This document shows, one piece after another, positions 1 to 12,092 of a DNA stretch of 64,000 bases. A program made the translations under genes and the position numbers. The notes beneath the pieces were generated by a model. The model had not been told where the DNA came from. It was given only the letters and a program-made list of their open reading frames with translations, and ran no database searches. Position 1 is the first letter of the stretch. Every line of letters starts with the position of its first letter. Source of the DNA: Luteimonas colneyensis. GTDB taxonomy: Bacteria > Pseudomonadota > Gammaproteobacteria > Xanthomonadales > Xanthomonadaceae. The stretch covers positions 310,001 to 374,000 of the forward strand of contig NZ_JACSQJ010000001.1 of assembly GCF_014836665.1 (NCBI RefSeq), written 5' to 3'.

Positions 1-1
1 C

Positions 2-796
2 GACCTCGGCGTGCTCGCCGAGCAGCTGAGTGCCGAGGACAAGGCGCAGCTCGCCAGCGGCATCGACATGACGATGCTGATGGCCTCGGCCTGGCCCTAC
101 ATCGTCATGGTGTTCGTGATGTTCTTCTACTGCCTGGGCGCGCTGTACGACGAGCGCAAGGACCGCAGCGTGCTGTTCTGGAAGTCGCTGCCGCTCTCGG
201 ACGGCGAGACCGTGCTGTCGAAGGTCACGACCGCCACCCTGGTCATCCCGCTGGTGGCGACGCTGGCCGCGATCGCGACGATGTTCGCCTTCCTGCTGCT
301 GCTCAGCGTCATGGTCATGGCCCACGGCGGCAATCCCTGGGAGCTGATCTGGAGTCCCGGCCATCCCTTCCAGGTCTCGGCCTATGTGCTGGCGGCGATC
401 CCGGTGTACGCGGTCTGGGCCCTGCCCACGGTGGGCTGGCTGATGCTGTGCTCGGCCTGGGCGCGCAGCGTGCCCTTCCTCTGGGCGCTGCTGGTGCCGA
501 TCCTGTCCGGCGTGTTCGTGAGCATGTTCAGCGTGATGCGGCTGTTCAACCTCGACGCCGAATGGTTCTGGGGCCACGTCGTCGCCCGCCTGCTGCTGGG
601 CGTGGTGCCGCTGACCCGTCATGACCTCCACCGCATCGGCGGATTCGACGCCGGGCAGGATTCGATGCTGGCCCTGGTCTCGCCGCCCGGCGTGTGGTCG
701 AACCTGCTGCAGCCGGAAATGTGGATCGGCGCGGCCGTGGGCATCGCGATGCTGCTGCTCGCCACTCGCCTGCGCCGCTGGCGCGACGAGGGCTGA
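2..796 (+). CDS. ABC-2 type transporter permease, 5'-truncated by window edge
   Basis: The frame is open to the left edge, so the true start lies outside; 264 residues are visible. It is an integral inner-membrane protein with about six hydrophobic segments, and the cytoplasmic loop YDERKDRSVLFWKSLPLSD resembles ABC-2 permeases that pair with a separate ATPase. The substrate cannot be read from sequence. The stop is followed 29 bases later by a lipoprotein gene and then a GSGD-repeat protein. In related genomes such permeases often follow a GntR regulator and an ATPase gene, which would lie just upstream; that is inference. The GTG at 11 could be used as a start, but codons upstream of it are also coding-like. 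Confidence 0.8.
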   Translation, partial: DLGVLAEQLSAEDKAQLASGIDMTMLMASAWPYIVMVFVMFFYCLGALYDERKDRSVLFWKSLPLSDGETVLSKVTTATLVIPLVATLAAIATMFAFLLLLSVMVMAHGGNPWELIWSPGHPFQVSAYVLAAIPVYAVWALPTVGWLMLCSAWARSVPFLWALLVPILSGVFVSMFSVMRLFNLDAEWFWGHVVARLLLGVVPLTRHDLHRIGGFDAGQDSMLALVSPPGVWSNLLQPEMWIGAAVGIAMLLLATRLRRWRDEG

Positions 797-825
797 GTCC
801 CATGGCACCCCGAGGAGGCTCCTCC

Positions 826-1545
826 ATGAAATCCGCGATCCACCGCTCCTTCCTGCTGGCCGCCGCCGTGTCCTGCCTCGCCGCCGCCGGCTGCGACCGC
901 CCGCCGCAGGCGCAGCGCGACACCGCGGCGGCGGCCGACGCCACCCCGGATGCCGACCGGAGCTTCATCGGCCGCAAGGCCGCCGAGGCGATCGACAAGG
1001 CCGGCGAGAAGCTGCTTGCCGGCAACATCACGCTCGGCGAGGGCACCCGGATCAACATTGACGGGCGCAGCTACGGCAGCGCCCCCGCTGACAGCAAGCT
1101 GCCCAGGGCCGAGATCACCCCCGGGGGCGACCTGCTGGTCGCCGGCACGCAGGTGGCGACCACGGCCGCGCAGCGCGCGTTGCTGATCGAGCACCGTCGC
1201 CATCTCGAAGGCGTGGCCCTCGCCGGCATGGCCATCGGCGTCGAGGGCGCCGACATCGCCGGCACCGCGCTCAGCGGGATCGGCGAGGCGGTGTTCGGCG
1301 GCGAGGAAGGCCGCCGCGCGTACGAGGCACGGATCGCGGCCGAAGCGGACCGGATCAAGGACGAGGCCCAGCGGCTGTGCGCGCTCCTGCCGTCGCTGTA
1401 TGACAGCCAACAGGCGCTGGCGGCGGCGCTGCCGGAGTTCGCGCCCTACGCGACGATGACGCCGGAGGACGTGGACAAGTGCGACGCCGTCGGCGACGGC
1501 GAGCGCGACGCCGATGCCGATGCCGATGCCGGCACCGCGGCCTGA
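826..1545 (+). CDS. YggN-like (DUF2884) lipoprotein
   Basis: A 239-residue exported protein. The ATG at 826 is chosen because GAGGAGG lies 8 bases upstream and it opens a signal peptide ending in the lipobox LAAAGC (Cys about residue 24), predicting a lipid-anchored envelope protein. The middle part (ITPGGDLLVAGTQVATT, then AQRALLIEHRRHLEGVALAG) resembles the DUF2884/YggN family, whose function is unknown. Residues near 200 include a Cys in EDVDKC. The 3' end carries a short in-frame repeat of GCCGAT giving ADADADA, probably a disordered tail. It probably belongs to one transcription unit with the permease upstream and the repeat protein downstream. Confidence 0.75.
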   Translation: MKSAIHRSFLLAAAVSCLAAAGCDRPPQAQRDTAAAADATPDADRSFIGRKAAEAIDKAGEKLLAGNITLGEGTRINIDGRSYGSAPADSKLPRAEITPGGDLLVAGTQVATTAAQRALLIEHRRHLEGVALAGMAIGVEGADIAGTALSGIGEAVFGGEEGRRAYEARIAAEADRIKDEAQRLCALLPSLYDSQQALAAALPEFAPYATMTPEDVDKCDAVGDGERDADADADAGTAA

Positions 1546-1610
1546 GGTCCGCGCACCGGCGCCCGCCCCGCCCACCCCTCACCGCCCCATCCAGACCCAG
1601 CGAGGCCACG

Positions 1611-2471
1611 ATGCGACCGATCGCCCTGTCCCTGCCCCTGTCCCTGCCCCTGTCCGTGCTGGCGCTCGCGCTGGCCGCCGCACCCACCGCACGGGCCGAT
1701 GATGGCCGCGCCTGCGCCCACGAGGCGCCGCAGTCGCTGGCGCTCGACATCGGCGATGCGCGCACGATCGAATTCCACGTCGGCAACGGCCAGCTGCGCC
1801 TGGACGGCCAGCCCGGCCGCACCGGTGGGCTGTCGGGCCGGGCCTGCGGCTCCAGCGCCGGCGAACTGTCGCGGCTGCGGATCGAACAGTCCCGCGAGGG
1901 CGACACCCTGGTGGTGCGCATGGTCCGCGAGGACCGGACGGGCTGGAGTCTCGGCAACCGCTATGCCTACCTCGACCTCGCCGGCAGCGTCCCGGACGGA
2001 CTGCAGGTCGAGGTGTCGGTCGGCTCGGGCGACGTCCGGGCGACCGGGCTTGCCGCACTCGGCCTCACCGTCGGCTCGGGCGACGCCGGGGCGCGCCGGA
2101 TCCGCGGTGCCGTGGAGGCGCGCGTGGGCTCCGGCGACATCACGCTGGCCGACATCGGCAGCCTCGATCTCGGGTCGATCGGCTCCGGCGACGCCGACGT
2201 CCGCGGCGTGCGCGGTGACGCGCGCGTGGGCAGCGTCGGCTCCGGCGACCTCGAGCTCGCGGACGTCGGCGGCAGCGTCGACGTGGGCTCGCTGGGTTCG
2301 GGCGACATCGAACTCCAGCGCATCGCCGGCAGCGTCGTGTTCGGCTCGGTCGGCTCCGGCGACGTCGACATCGATGGCGTCGGTGGCGACCTGCGCGTAC
2401 GTGCGCTCGGCAGCGGTTCGGTCGACCATGCCGGCGTCAAGGGCCGCGTCGAACTGCCGCGCAAGCGCTGA
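1611..2471 (+). CDS. Secreted GSGD-repeat protein (DUF4097/DUF2807-like beta-solenoid)
   Basis: A 286-residue protein. The signal peptide is a Leu/Ala-rich stretch ending TARADD and is encoded partly by a 12-base tandem repeat. After about residue 130 the protein is a series of roughly 16-20-residue units, each with GSGD or SGD (SVGSGDVRATG, RVGSGDITLAD, SIGSGDADVRG, SVGSGDLELAD, SLGSGDIELQR, SVGSGDVDIDG). This pattern is typical of the 'putative auto-transporter adhesin, head GIN' and DUF4097 families, which form right-handed beta-helices. Localisation is probably periplasmic or envelope. No anchor, catalytic residues or lipobox are visible, and the ligand or role is unknown. Confidence 0.75.
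   Translation: MRPIALSLPLSLPLSVLALALAAAPTARADDGRACAHEAPQSLALDIGDARTIEFHVGNGQLRLDGQPGRTGGLSGRACGSSAGELSRLRIEQSREGDTLVVRMVREDRTGWSLGNRYAYLDLAGSVPDGLQVEVSVGSGDVRATGLAALGLTVGSGDAGARRIRGAVEARVGSGDITLADIGSLDLGSIGSGDADVRGVRGDARVGSVGSGDLELADVGGSVDVGSLGSGDIELQRIAGSVVFGSVGSGDVDIDGVGGDLRVRALGSGSVDHAGVKGRVELPRKR
1624..1655. repeat. 12-bp tandem repeat inside a signal peptide
   Basis: The unit CCCTGTCCCTGC occurs twice, followed by a partial third copy. It encodes the LSLPLSLPLS stretch of the export signal of the GSGD-repeat protein. Unit changes would lengthen or shorten the hydrophobic core by four residues without shifting frame. Confidence 0.8.
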
Positions 2472-2568
2472 GGCCCCAGCGCGGCAGCGGGCAGCCCCGG
2501 CCGCCTGCCGCTAGACTCGGGCACGGCCACGCCGCAGCCCGCGGCGTGGCGACGGACCCGGGGACACC

Positions 2569-3459
2569 ATGCGCGACATCGTCTGGAAGCCCGGCGCAGC
2601 GCGCGCCATCCTGCTTGCCACCGACCTCGACGGCCGCTGCGATCGCGCCCTGGACCGCGGGGTGGCGCTGGCGCGCGAGTGGCGGGCCAGGCTGGTGGTG
2701 CTGACCGTGGTCGAACCCCCGGCGTCACCGCCGCCGCGCCTGGGCGACGCCCCGCCGCTGCAGGCGAGCGAAGCCGCGCTCCGGGCCGCCGCACGGCTGC
2801 GCCGCGACGTCGGTCCCGCCGCCGAAGGACTGGACTTCGAACTGCTGGTCCGCGAAGGGCGCGTTGGCGAGTGCATCGATGCGGTCGCCACCGAGACCGG
2901 CTGCAGCCTGCTGGTCACCGGCGTGGCCCACGACGCGTTCTTCGGCCGCCATCTCGCCGGCAGCACGGTGGACTGGCTGGTGCGCCACGGCCGCCTGCCG
3001 CTGCTGGTGGTACGCGACCGCGCCCACGCCGCCTACGCGCGCGTCGTGGTCGCGAGCGACCTGTCGCCGGCGTCCACGCGCGCGCTCGACGTGGCCCGGG
3101 ACCTCTTCCCCGCGACCGCCAGGAGCCTGTTCACCGCCTTCGAGGTGCCCTACCTCGGCCTGCGCGATGGTGACCGCGACAGCGGCATCGACGATGTCCG
3201 CGACGCGACCCTGCAGGCCGCGCGGACGTTCCTGGCCGAGGCCGGCCATGGCGGCCTGTCGGCTGCGGTCGCGCACGGCGACGCCGCGTCCCGCCTGGCC
3301 GAACACGCCATCGCCTCCGGGGCCGACCTGGTCATCGCGGCCTGCGAAGGGCGCGGCGCGCTGTTCCACCTGCTGATCGGCAGCGTCGCGCGCGAGATCC
3401 TCGATGCCAGCCCCTGCGACACCCTGCTCGTGCCCGAACCCGCGCCATCCCCGCCGTAG
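2569..3459 (+). CDS. Tandem universal stress protein (UspA family)
   Basis: A 296-residue cytoplasmic protein with two Usp domains. Domain 1 (about residues 10-145) starts AILLATDLDGRCDRALDRGVALA. Domain 2 (about 155-290) starts RVVVASDLSPASTRALDVA and ends with GSVAREILDASPCDTLLVP, the usual Usp phosphate-loop and final strand. Usp proteins bind ATP or act as stress-related dimers, and a tandem protein mimics the dimer. It converges on fumC with only 24 bases between the stops. No stress-type promoter could be identified. The exact ligand is unknown. Confidence 0.9.
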   Translation: MRDIVWKPGAARAILLATDLDGRCDRALDRGVALAREWRARLVVLTVVEPPASPPPRLGDAPPLQASEAALRAAARLRRDVGPAAEGLDFELLVREGRVGECIDAVATETGCSLLVTGVAHDAFFGRHLAGSTVDWLVRHGRLPLLVVRDRAHAAYARVVVASDLSPASTRALDVARDLFPATARSLFTAFEVPYLGLRDGDRDSGIDDVRDATLQAARTFLAEAGHGGLSAAVAHGDAASRLAEHAIASGADLVIAACEGRGALFHLLIGSVAREILDASPCDTLLVPEPAPSPP

Positions 3460-3483
3460 GCGCGGGATGGCCGCGTTCCCGGC

Positions 3484-4875
<1,392 letters not shown>

Positions 4876-4993
4876 GTCGTCCTCCAGCACGGTTGTCGCC
4901 GCCGAGGATACCCGCGCGCCGCATCAGCCCGCGTCGAGTTTCGCAGTGTCTCCGTCGCGTTAGCGGGTCGCTTTCTTCGTGGGGATGCCGCCG

Positions 4994-5110
4994 CAGGAGG
5001 CGGAGGGCGGGGGGAGTGCTCCGCCCCGCCGCCAGCCATCCATGGCTGGAAGCGGGGGCGTGGGCCATCCCTGGCCCACTCTCCGCACTCCCCCCGCCCT
5101 CCAACTCCTG
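4994..5110. repeat. Large nested inverted repeat (cruciform-like) in the fumC-purB spacer
   Basis: An outer perfect 17-bp stem (5002-5018 with 5086-5102), extended by CAGGAG/CTCCTG at 4994-4999 and 5105-5110, encloses two smaller palindromes: CCAGCCATCCATGGCTGG (5032-5049) and GGGCCATCCCTGGCCC (5062-5077). This looks like a REP/BIME-type intergenic element rather than a gene. It lies about 120 bases upstream of the fumC start. Confidence 0.85.
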
Positions 5111-5233
5111 CCCGACCGCCGTCGGCTCCGTGAAGTAGCTCACCGCGGCATCGGGCGTCGACCAGAAGCGTTCGCTCGCCGGATGTCTGGCCGACGAAAG
5201 CAGCCGAAGCCGCAAGACTCCAATCCCGCCGCA

Positions 5234-6808
<1,575 letters not shown>

Positions 6809-6833
6809 CGGCGCCGACCATCAGGAACACGAC

Positions 6834-8081
6834 ATGGCCAAGCGCCCCGCAGCCCTTCCCTTCGAGGTCCAGGCCCGCGCCGGCCAGCCGCTCGGCATGG
6901 CGCCGCGCGCCTTCCTGCGCGACTACTGGCACAAGCGCCCGCTGCTGGTCCGCGGCGCCTTCCCCGGCTACGTCTCGCCGGTCGAGCCCGAGGACCTCGC
7001 CGGCCTGGCCTGCGAGGAGGGCGTGCTTGCCCGCCTGATCCAGCACGACCGCGCCCGCGACGCCTGGACCGTGCGCAGCGGCCCGTTCCCGGAGGAGGTG
7101 TTCCCGGGCCTGGGCGACCGCGACTGGACCTTGCTGGTCCAGGACATGGACAAGTGGGACCCGGACATCGCCGCCCTGCTGCCGGCGTTCAACTTCCTGC
7201 CGCGCTGGCGGGTGGACGACGTCATGGTCAGCTTCGCCGCCACCGGCGGTTCGGTCGGTGCACACGTCGACCACTACGACGTCTTCCTGCTGCAGGCCAT
7301 GGGCCACCGCCGCTGGCAGATCGACGCCTCCGACGCCATGGGTCGCGGCCAGCCGCCGCTGGACTTCCGCGACGACGTCGAGATCAAGCTGCTGCGCGAA
7401 TTCACGCCCACCCACGACTGGGTGCTCGAGCCGGGCGACATGCTGTACCTGCCGCCGCTGGTGCCGCACCACGGCGTGGCCGAGGACCCCTGCCTGACCT
7501 TCTCGCTGGGCATGCGCGCGCCCTCGGTGGCGGAGCTGATGGGCGACTACGTCGACACGCTCGCCGCGGAGGCCGACGAGGCCCTGCGCTACGCCGACCC
7601 GACCCTGGAGGCCGCGAAGGATCCCTGGGAAATCGACGCCGCCGCGATGGGCCGCGTGGTCGAGGCGCTCAACGCCGTGCGCATGGCGGACGCCGACGCG
7701 CTGGGCGACTGGTTCGGCCGCTTCATCACGGTCTACCGCGCCGCGGCCGGTCCCGGCACGGGCCCGGGGGCCGACCAGGGCGACGCCGGGCCGGTGGACG
7801 TCGAGCAGCTGGCGCGGGCGCTCGAGGACGGCCTGGTGCTGGCGCGCTATCCCTGGACGCGCGTGGCCTGGCGGCGCGCGACGACGGGCGCGAGCCTGTA
7901 CGTGGCGGGCCAGTCGTGGCGGCTGCCGATCGCGGATGCGAAGCGGCTGGCGGCCGCCGACCCGGTGGACGCCGCCGGCTGGAACCGGCTCTCGGCGGCC
8001 GGCCGCGACTGCGTCGCCGCCCTGCTGGCGGAAGGCCACTACCGGCTCGAAGACGAAGACAGCGTCGACCAGGGGGACTGA
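6834..8081 (+). CDS. roxA: Ribosomal protein uL16 arginine hydroxylase (JmjC/cupin)
   Basis: A 415-residue Fe(II)/2-oxoglutarate oxygenase of the YcfD/RoxA type, which hydroxylates an arginine of 50S protein L16. The N-terminal JmjC fold contains the iron site: HVDHYDVF at residues 144-151 (H144, D146) and the distal His in VPHHGVAED (212-213). The start MAKRPAALPFEVQARAGQPLGM and the FLRDYWHKRPLLVRGAFPGY segment are typical. The C-terminal half is a dimerisation/winged-helix region. The stop is separated from the next start by 2 bases, so it is co-transcribed with the acetyltransferase, and probably with purB 25 bases upstream. Confidence 0.93.
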   Translation: MAKRPAALPFEVQARAGQPLGMAPRAFLRDYWHKRPLLVRGAFPGYVSPVEPEDLAGLACEEGVLARLIQHDRARDAWTVRSGPFPEEVFPGLGDRDWTLLVQDMDKWDPDIAALLPAFNFLPRWRVDDVMVSFAATGGSVGAHVDHYDVFLLQAMGHRRWQIDASDAMGRGQPPLDFRDDVEIKLLREFTPTHDWVLEPGDMLYLPPLVPHHGVAEDPCLTFSLGMRAPSVAELMGDYVDTLAAEADEALRYADPTLEAAKDPWEIDAAAMGRVVEALNAVRMADADALGDWFGRFITVYRAAAGPGTGPGADQGDAGPVDVEQLARALEDGLVLARYPWTRVAWRRATTGASLYVAGQSWRLPIADAKRLAAADPVDAAGWNRLSAAGRDCVAALLAEGHYRLEDEDSVDQGD

Positions 8082-8083
8082 GC

Positions 8084-8992
8084 ATGGGTGACGGCGACGC
8101 GTTCCGGATCCAGTCCTCCGACTACGTGCAGGGCTTGCCGGACCTGCGGCGCGTGCGCGAGGCGGTGTTCGTCGAGGAACAGGGCGTGCCGCTGGCGCTG
8201 GAGTGGGACGACCTCGATCCCGACTGCCACCACGTGATCGCGCGCGACGCCGCGGGCGAACCGATCGGCACCGGCCGGCTCACGCCGGCGCGCAGCATCG
8301 GGCGCATGGCGGTGCTGCCGGAATGGCGGGGCCGCGGCGTCGGCGAGGCCCTGCTCGTGGCCCTGGTCGATCAGGCGCGCACGCTTGGCTGGCGCGAGGT
8401 CTCGCTGCACGCCCAGGCCAGCGCGATCGGCTTCTACGCGCGCGCCGGCTTCCTGCCCGCCGGCGAGCGCTTCCAGGAGGCCGGCATCGAGCACCAGGGC
8501 ATGCGGCTGCTGATCGATGCGCTGAACCTCGTCGAATCCCGCGCCGCGGCCATCGCCGCGACCCTGGGGGTGGTGGCGGGCGCCCGCCGCCAGCTGGACA
8601 TCTACACCCGCGAACTCGATCCCGGCCTGCTCGACCAGGCCGCCGTAGTCGACGCCATCCGCCGGCTCGCCACGCGCGGGGAGTGTGCGATCCGCATCCT
8701 GGTGCAGGAGCCGGCCGTACCGCAGCGTGCGCTCGCGCCGCTGATCGCGCTCGGCCAGCGCCTGCCCAGCGCGATCGCCTTCCGCGCGGTCGAGGAGCAG
8801 GTCGATCGCGCATGGCCCTCGGCCTTCATCGCCAACGACCGCGGCGGCCACCTGTTCCGGCCGCTCGGCAACCGCTGGGAAGGCGAGACCCGGCTCGATG
8901 CGCCCGGCCGGGCCCGCCACCTGCGCGGCGTCTTCGAGCCGTTCTGGGAGCGCGCCCGTCCCTGCAGCGAATACCGCGCCCTCGGAATCTGA
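8084..8992 (+). CDS. GNAT acetyltransferase fused to a C-terminal domain of unknown function
   Basis: A 302-residue protein. Residues 1-145 are a GNAT domain of the ElaA/YjcF type: VREAVFVEEQGVP, then the acetyl-CoA loop MAVLPEWRGRGVGEALL, then FYARAGF. Residues about 150-302 form a separate domain (ARRQLDIYTRELDPGLLD, then ECAIRILVQEP, then PSAFIANDRGGHLFRP) that looks like the DUF7931 module found in Xanthomonadaceae and is faintly phospholipase-D-like in its strand order. No HKD motif is visible, so no catalytic claim is made. Translation is probably coupled to roxA (2-base gap). The acceptor substrate is unknown. Confidence 0.85.
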   Translation: MGDGDAFRIQSSDYVQGLPDLRRVREAVFVEEQGVPLALEWDDLDPDCHHVIARDAAGEPIGTGRLTPARSIGRMAVLPEWRGRGVGEALLVALVDQARTLGWREVSLHAQASAIGFYARAGFLPAGERFQEAGIEHQGMRLLIDALNLVESRAAAIAATLGVVAGARRQLDIYTRELDPGLLDQAAVVDAIRRLATRGECAIRILVQEPAVPQRALAPLIALGQRLPSAIAFRAVEEQVDRAWPSAFIANDRGGHLFRPLGNRWEGETRLDAPGRARHLRGVFEPFWERARPCSEYRALGI

Positions 8993-9096
8993 GTCCCGGC
9001 ACAACCGCGGGACAGGGTGGCGGCCGCGCGCCATGCCGGCCCGGCAACAATGCGTTTCCGTCGCGTCCGTCGCCGCCTCATTCGCGCAGGCGGGGC

Positions 9097-9102
9097 TATA
9101 AT
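9097..9102 (+). promoter_or_regulatory. Candidate -10 box for the suc operon
   Basis: A consensus TATAAT lies 80 bases upstream of the sucA start in an otherwise very GC-rich spacer. The region 17 bases upstream of it does not resemble TTGACA, so the promoter may depend on an activator. It is followed by the small palindrome CGCCTGAACAGGCG at 9115-9128. Confidence 0.5.
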
Positions 9103-9182
9103 TGCGCGGTTGCACGCCTGAACAGGCGTCGCACCATCGAAACGCCTCTTCCCCTCCTCCTTCTGAGTTCTCCGACGCCATC

Positions 9183-12056
9183 GTGGCCAATCTATTGAAG
9201 CAGTTTGCGCAGTCCTCCCAGCTCGGCGCCAACGCCGCCTACATCGAGGACCTGTACGAGCAGTATCTCGTGGACCCCGACAGCGTCGGCGACAAGTGGA
9301 AGACCTGGTTCGACGCCTTCAAGGGCCGCGAAGCGGGCGACGTGCCCCACTCCGTGGTCATGGACGCGGTGGCCCGCGCCGGACGCGAGGCCAAGGCCGG
9401 CGTGATCGTGGCCGCCGGCACCGGCGGCGGCGACCTTGAAGCCCAGCGCAAGCAGGGCTCGGTGCTGAAGCTGATCACCGCCTACCGCTCGCGCGGCCAC
9501 CTGCAGGCGGACACCGATCCGCTGGGCATGGCCGAGAAGATCGACGCCCCCGACCTCGACCTGCCCTTCCACGGCCTGTCCGACGCCGACCTCGACACCG
9601 AGTTCGCCACCGGCCCCGCCGCCGGCGGCACCAGCACCTTCGGCGGCGCCCCGCGCATGCGCCTGCGCGACCTGCTCGCCCTGCTGCGCGCGACCTACGC
9701 CGGCCCGATCGGCGCCGAGTTCATGCACATCCCGCAGGCCGACCAGCGCCGCTGGATGTACGAGCGCATGGAGCAGGCCGGTGGCCGCTACAGCCTCACC
9801 GCCGACGAGCAGCGCCGCATCCTCGAGCGCCTGACCGCGGCCGAGGGCCTCGAGCGCTACCTGCACACCAAGTACGTCGGCCAGAAGCGCTTCTCGCTCG
9901 AGGGCGGCGACTCGCTGATCCCGCTGCTCGACACCGTGATCCGCCGCGCCGGCAACAGCGGCGTCAAGGACATCGTGATCGGCATGGCCCACCGCGGCCG
10001 CCTGAACGTGCTGGTGAACACCCTGGGCAAGAGCCCGCGCCAGCTGTTCAACGAGTTCGAAGGCAAGTTCGAGCACAACGAGCTGGCGCACGCCGGCGAC
10101 GTGAAGTACCACATGGGCTTCTCCGCCGACGTCGTCACCGAGGGCGGCCCGGTACACCTGGCGCTGGCCTTCAACCCCTCGCACCTCGAGATCGTCGACC
10201 CGGTGGTCGCCGGCTCGGTGCGCTCGCGCCAGGAGCGCCGCCAGGACCGCGAGCGCCGCAAGGTGATGCCGATCCTGATCCACGGCGACGCCGCATTCGC
10301 CGGCCAGGGCGTGGTCATGGAGCTGTTCCAGATGTCGCAGGCGCGCGGCTTCGCCGTCGGCGGCACCGTGCACGTGGTGATCAACAACCAGGTGGGCTTC
10401 ACCACCAGCGCCCGCGAGGACGCGCGCTCCACGCTGTACTGCACCGACGTGGCCAAGATGATCGGCGCGCCGGTGCTGCACGTGAACGCCGACGACCCGG
10501 AGGCCGTGGCCTTCGCCGCGCGCCTGGCCTACGACTTCCGCCAGGAATTCCGTAAGGACGTGGTGATCGACCTGGTCTGCTACCGCCGCCACGGCCACAA
10601 CGAGGCCGACGAGCCGGCGATCACCCAGCCGGTCATGTACCAGGTCATCCGCAAGCACAGGACCACGCGCGAGCTCTACGCATCGCAGCTCGAGTCCGCC
10701 GGCGTGCTGGAGGACAAGGGCGGCCAGGCGCTGGTCGACCGCTACCGCGACAAGCTCGACGCCGGCGAGGTCACCACCGAGCTGGCCGAAGTCGGCAAGA
10801 CGCCGGCCGACAGCGGCCTGTTCGTCGACTGGGGCAAGCTGGTCGCGGGCAAGCTCACCGACAAGGCCGACACCGCGGTCAAGCCGGCGAAGCTCAAGGA
10901 GCTCGCGAAGGCCATCACCACGATCCCCGAAGACGTGCAGCTGCACTCGCGCGTGGCCAAGGTCTACGACGACCGCAGGAAGATGGCCGCGGGCGAGATC
11001 CCGGCCGACTGGGGCTTCGCCGAGAACCTGGCCTACGCCACCCTGCTCGACGAGGGCTTCGGCCTGCGCCTGGTCGGCCAGGACGTCGGCCGCGGCACGT
11101 TCACGCACCGCCACGCGATCCTGCACGACCAGAAGACCGACAGCTACCACCTGCCGCTGCGCCAGCTGGTGGATTCGCCGGAGCGCGCCACCGTGATCGA
11201 CTCGCTGCTCAGCGAGGAGGCGGTGATGGCCTACGAGTACGGCTTCTCCACCACCGACCCGAACACGATGTGCATCTGGGAGGGCCAGTTCGGCGACTTC
11301 GCCAACGGTGCCCAGGTGGTGATCGACCAGTTCATCGCCTCGGGCGAGGCCAAGTGGGGCCGCATCAGCGGCCTGACCCTGCTGCTGCCGCACGGCTACG
11401 AAGGCCAGGGACCCGAGCACAGCTCGGCGCGCCTGGAGCGCTTCCTGCAGCTGTGCGCGCTGGACAACATGCTGGTCTGCGTGCCGTCCACCCCCGCCCA
11501 GGCCTTCCACATGCTGCGCCGGCAGATGCGCATGACCACCCGCAAGCCGCTGGTGGTGATGAGCCCGAAGTCGCTCCTGCGCCACAAGCTGGCGGTGTCA
11601 ACCCTGGACGAACTGGCCAAGGGCGGGTTCCAGCACCTGATCGGCGACGCCTCGGCGGATCCGAAGAAGGTCACGCGCGTGATCCTGTGCTCGGGCAAGG
11701 TCTACTACGACCTGCTCGAGGAGCTGGAAAAGCGCGGCCAGGACGACGTCGCCCTGGTGCGCGTCGAGCAGCTCTATCCCTTCCCGCGCGAGGCGCTGTC
11801 GGCCGAGCTCGCCCGGTTCAAGAAGGCGACGAGCGTCATCTGGTGCCAGGAAGAGCCGCAGAACCAGGGCGCCTGGTACCAGATCCGCCACCACCTGCAG
11901 CACTGCGTGCCGGCGGCCCTCGAGCTGCACTACGCCGGTCGCCAGCGCTCGCCCTCGCCCGCGGTCGGTCTCTTCTCCGACCACGTCGCCGAACAGCAGA
12001 AGCTGGTCGACGACGCCCTCGCCTCGCCCGTCGGCAGCGTCTTCGCCGCCGACTGA
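9183..12056 (+). CDS. sucA: 2-oxoglutarate dehydrogenase E1 component
   Basis: A 957-residue thiamine-diphosphate-dependent decarboxylase of the 2-oxoglutarate dehydrogenase complex. The start is taken as GTG 9183 (VANLLKQFAQSSQLGANAAYIEDLYEQYL), where homology begins; the in-frame extension to 9102 overlaps the -10 box. The N-terminal E1 motif runs to about residue 60. The ThDP and active-site segments GMAHRGRLNVLVN, HGDAAFAGQGVVMELFQ and RRHGHNEADEP are present, followed by the transketolase-like C-terminal half (GQFGDFANGAQVVIDQF, LLPHGYEGQGPEHSSAR). It is the first gene of sucA-sucB-lpdA, with a 36-base gap to sucB. No obvious Shine-Dalgarno precedes the GTG. Confidence 0.96.
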   Translation: MANLLKQFAQSSQLGANAAYIEDLYEQYLVDPDSVGDKWKTWFDAFKGREAGDVPHSVVMDAVARAGREAKAGVIVAAGTGGGDLEAQRKQGSVLKLITAYRSRGHLQADTDPLGMAEKIDAPDLDLPFHGLSDADLDTEFATGPAAGGTSTFGGAPRMRLRDLLALLRATYAGPIGAEFMHIPQADQRRWMYERMEQAGGRYSLTADEQRRILERLTAAEGLERYLHTKYVGQKRFSLEGGDSLIPLLDTVIRRAGNSGVKDIVIGMAHRGRLNVLVNTLGKSPRQLFNEFEGKFEHNELAHAGDVKYHMGFSADVVTEGGPVHLALAFNPSHLEIVDPVVAGSVRSRQERRQDRERRKVMPILIHGDAAFAGQGVVMELFQMSQARGFAVGGTVHVVINNQVGFTTSAREDARSTLYCTDVAKMIGAPVLHVNADDPEAVAFAARLAYDFRQEFRKDVVIDLVCYRRHGHNEADEPAITQPVMYQVIRKHRTTRELYASQLESAGVLEDKGGQALVDRYRDKLDAGEVTTELAEVGKTPADSGLFVDWGKLVAGKLTDKADTAVKPAKLKELAKAITTIPEDVQLHSRVAKVYDDRRKMAAGEIPADWGFAENLAYATLLDEGFGLRLVGQDVGRGTFTHRHAILHDQKTDSYHLPLRQLVDSPERATVIDSLLSEEAVMAYEYGFSTTDPNTMCIWEGQFGDFANGAQVVIDQFIASGEAKWGRISGLTLLLPHGYEGQGPEHSSARLERFLQLCALDNMLVCVPSTPAQAFHMLRRQMRMTTRKPLVVMSPKSLLRHKLAVSTLDELAKGGFQHLIGDASADPKKVTRVILCSGKVYYDLLEELEKRGQDDVALVRVEQLYPFPREALSAELARFKKATSVIWCQEEPQNQGAWYQIRHHLQHCVPAALELHYAGRQRSPSPAVGLFSDHVAEQQKLVDDALASPVGSVFAAD

Positions 12057-12092
12057 CCCCCACACCGATTACGACCAGGACGCATCCACACC

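Noticed and set aside
9102-9182. N-terminal extension of SucA from 9102
   Set aside because: It would overlap the TATAAT box, and homology to SucA begins only at 9183.
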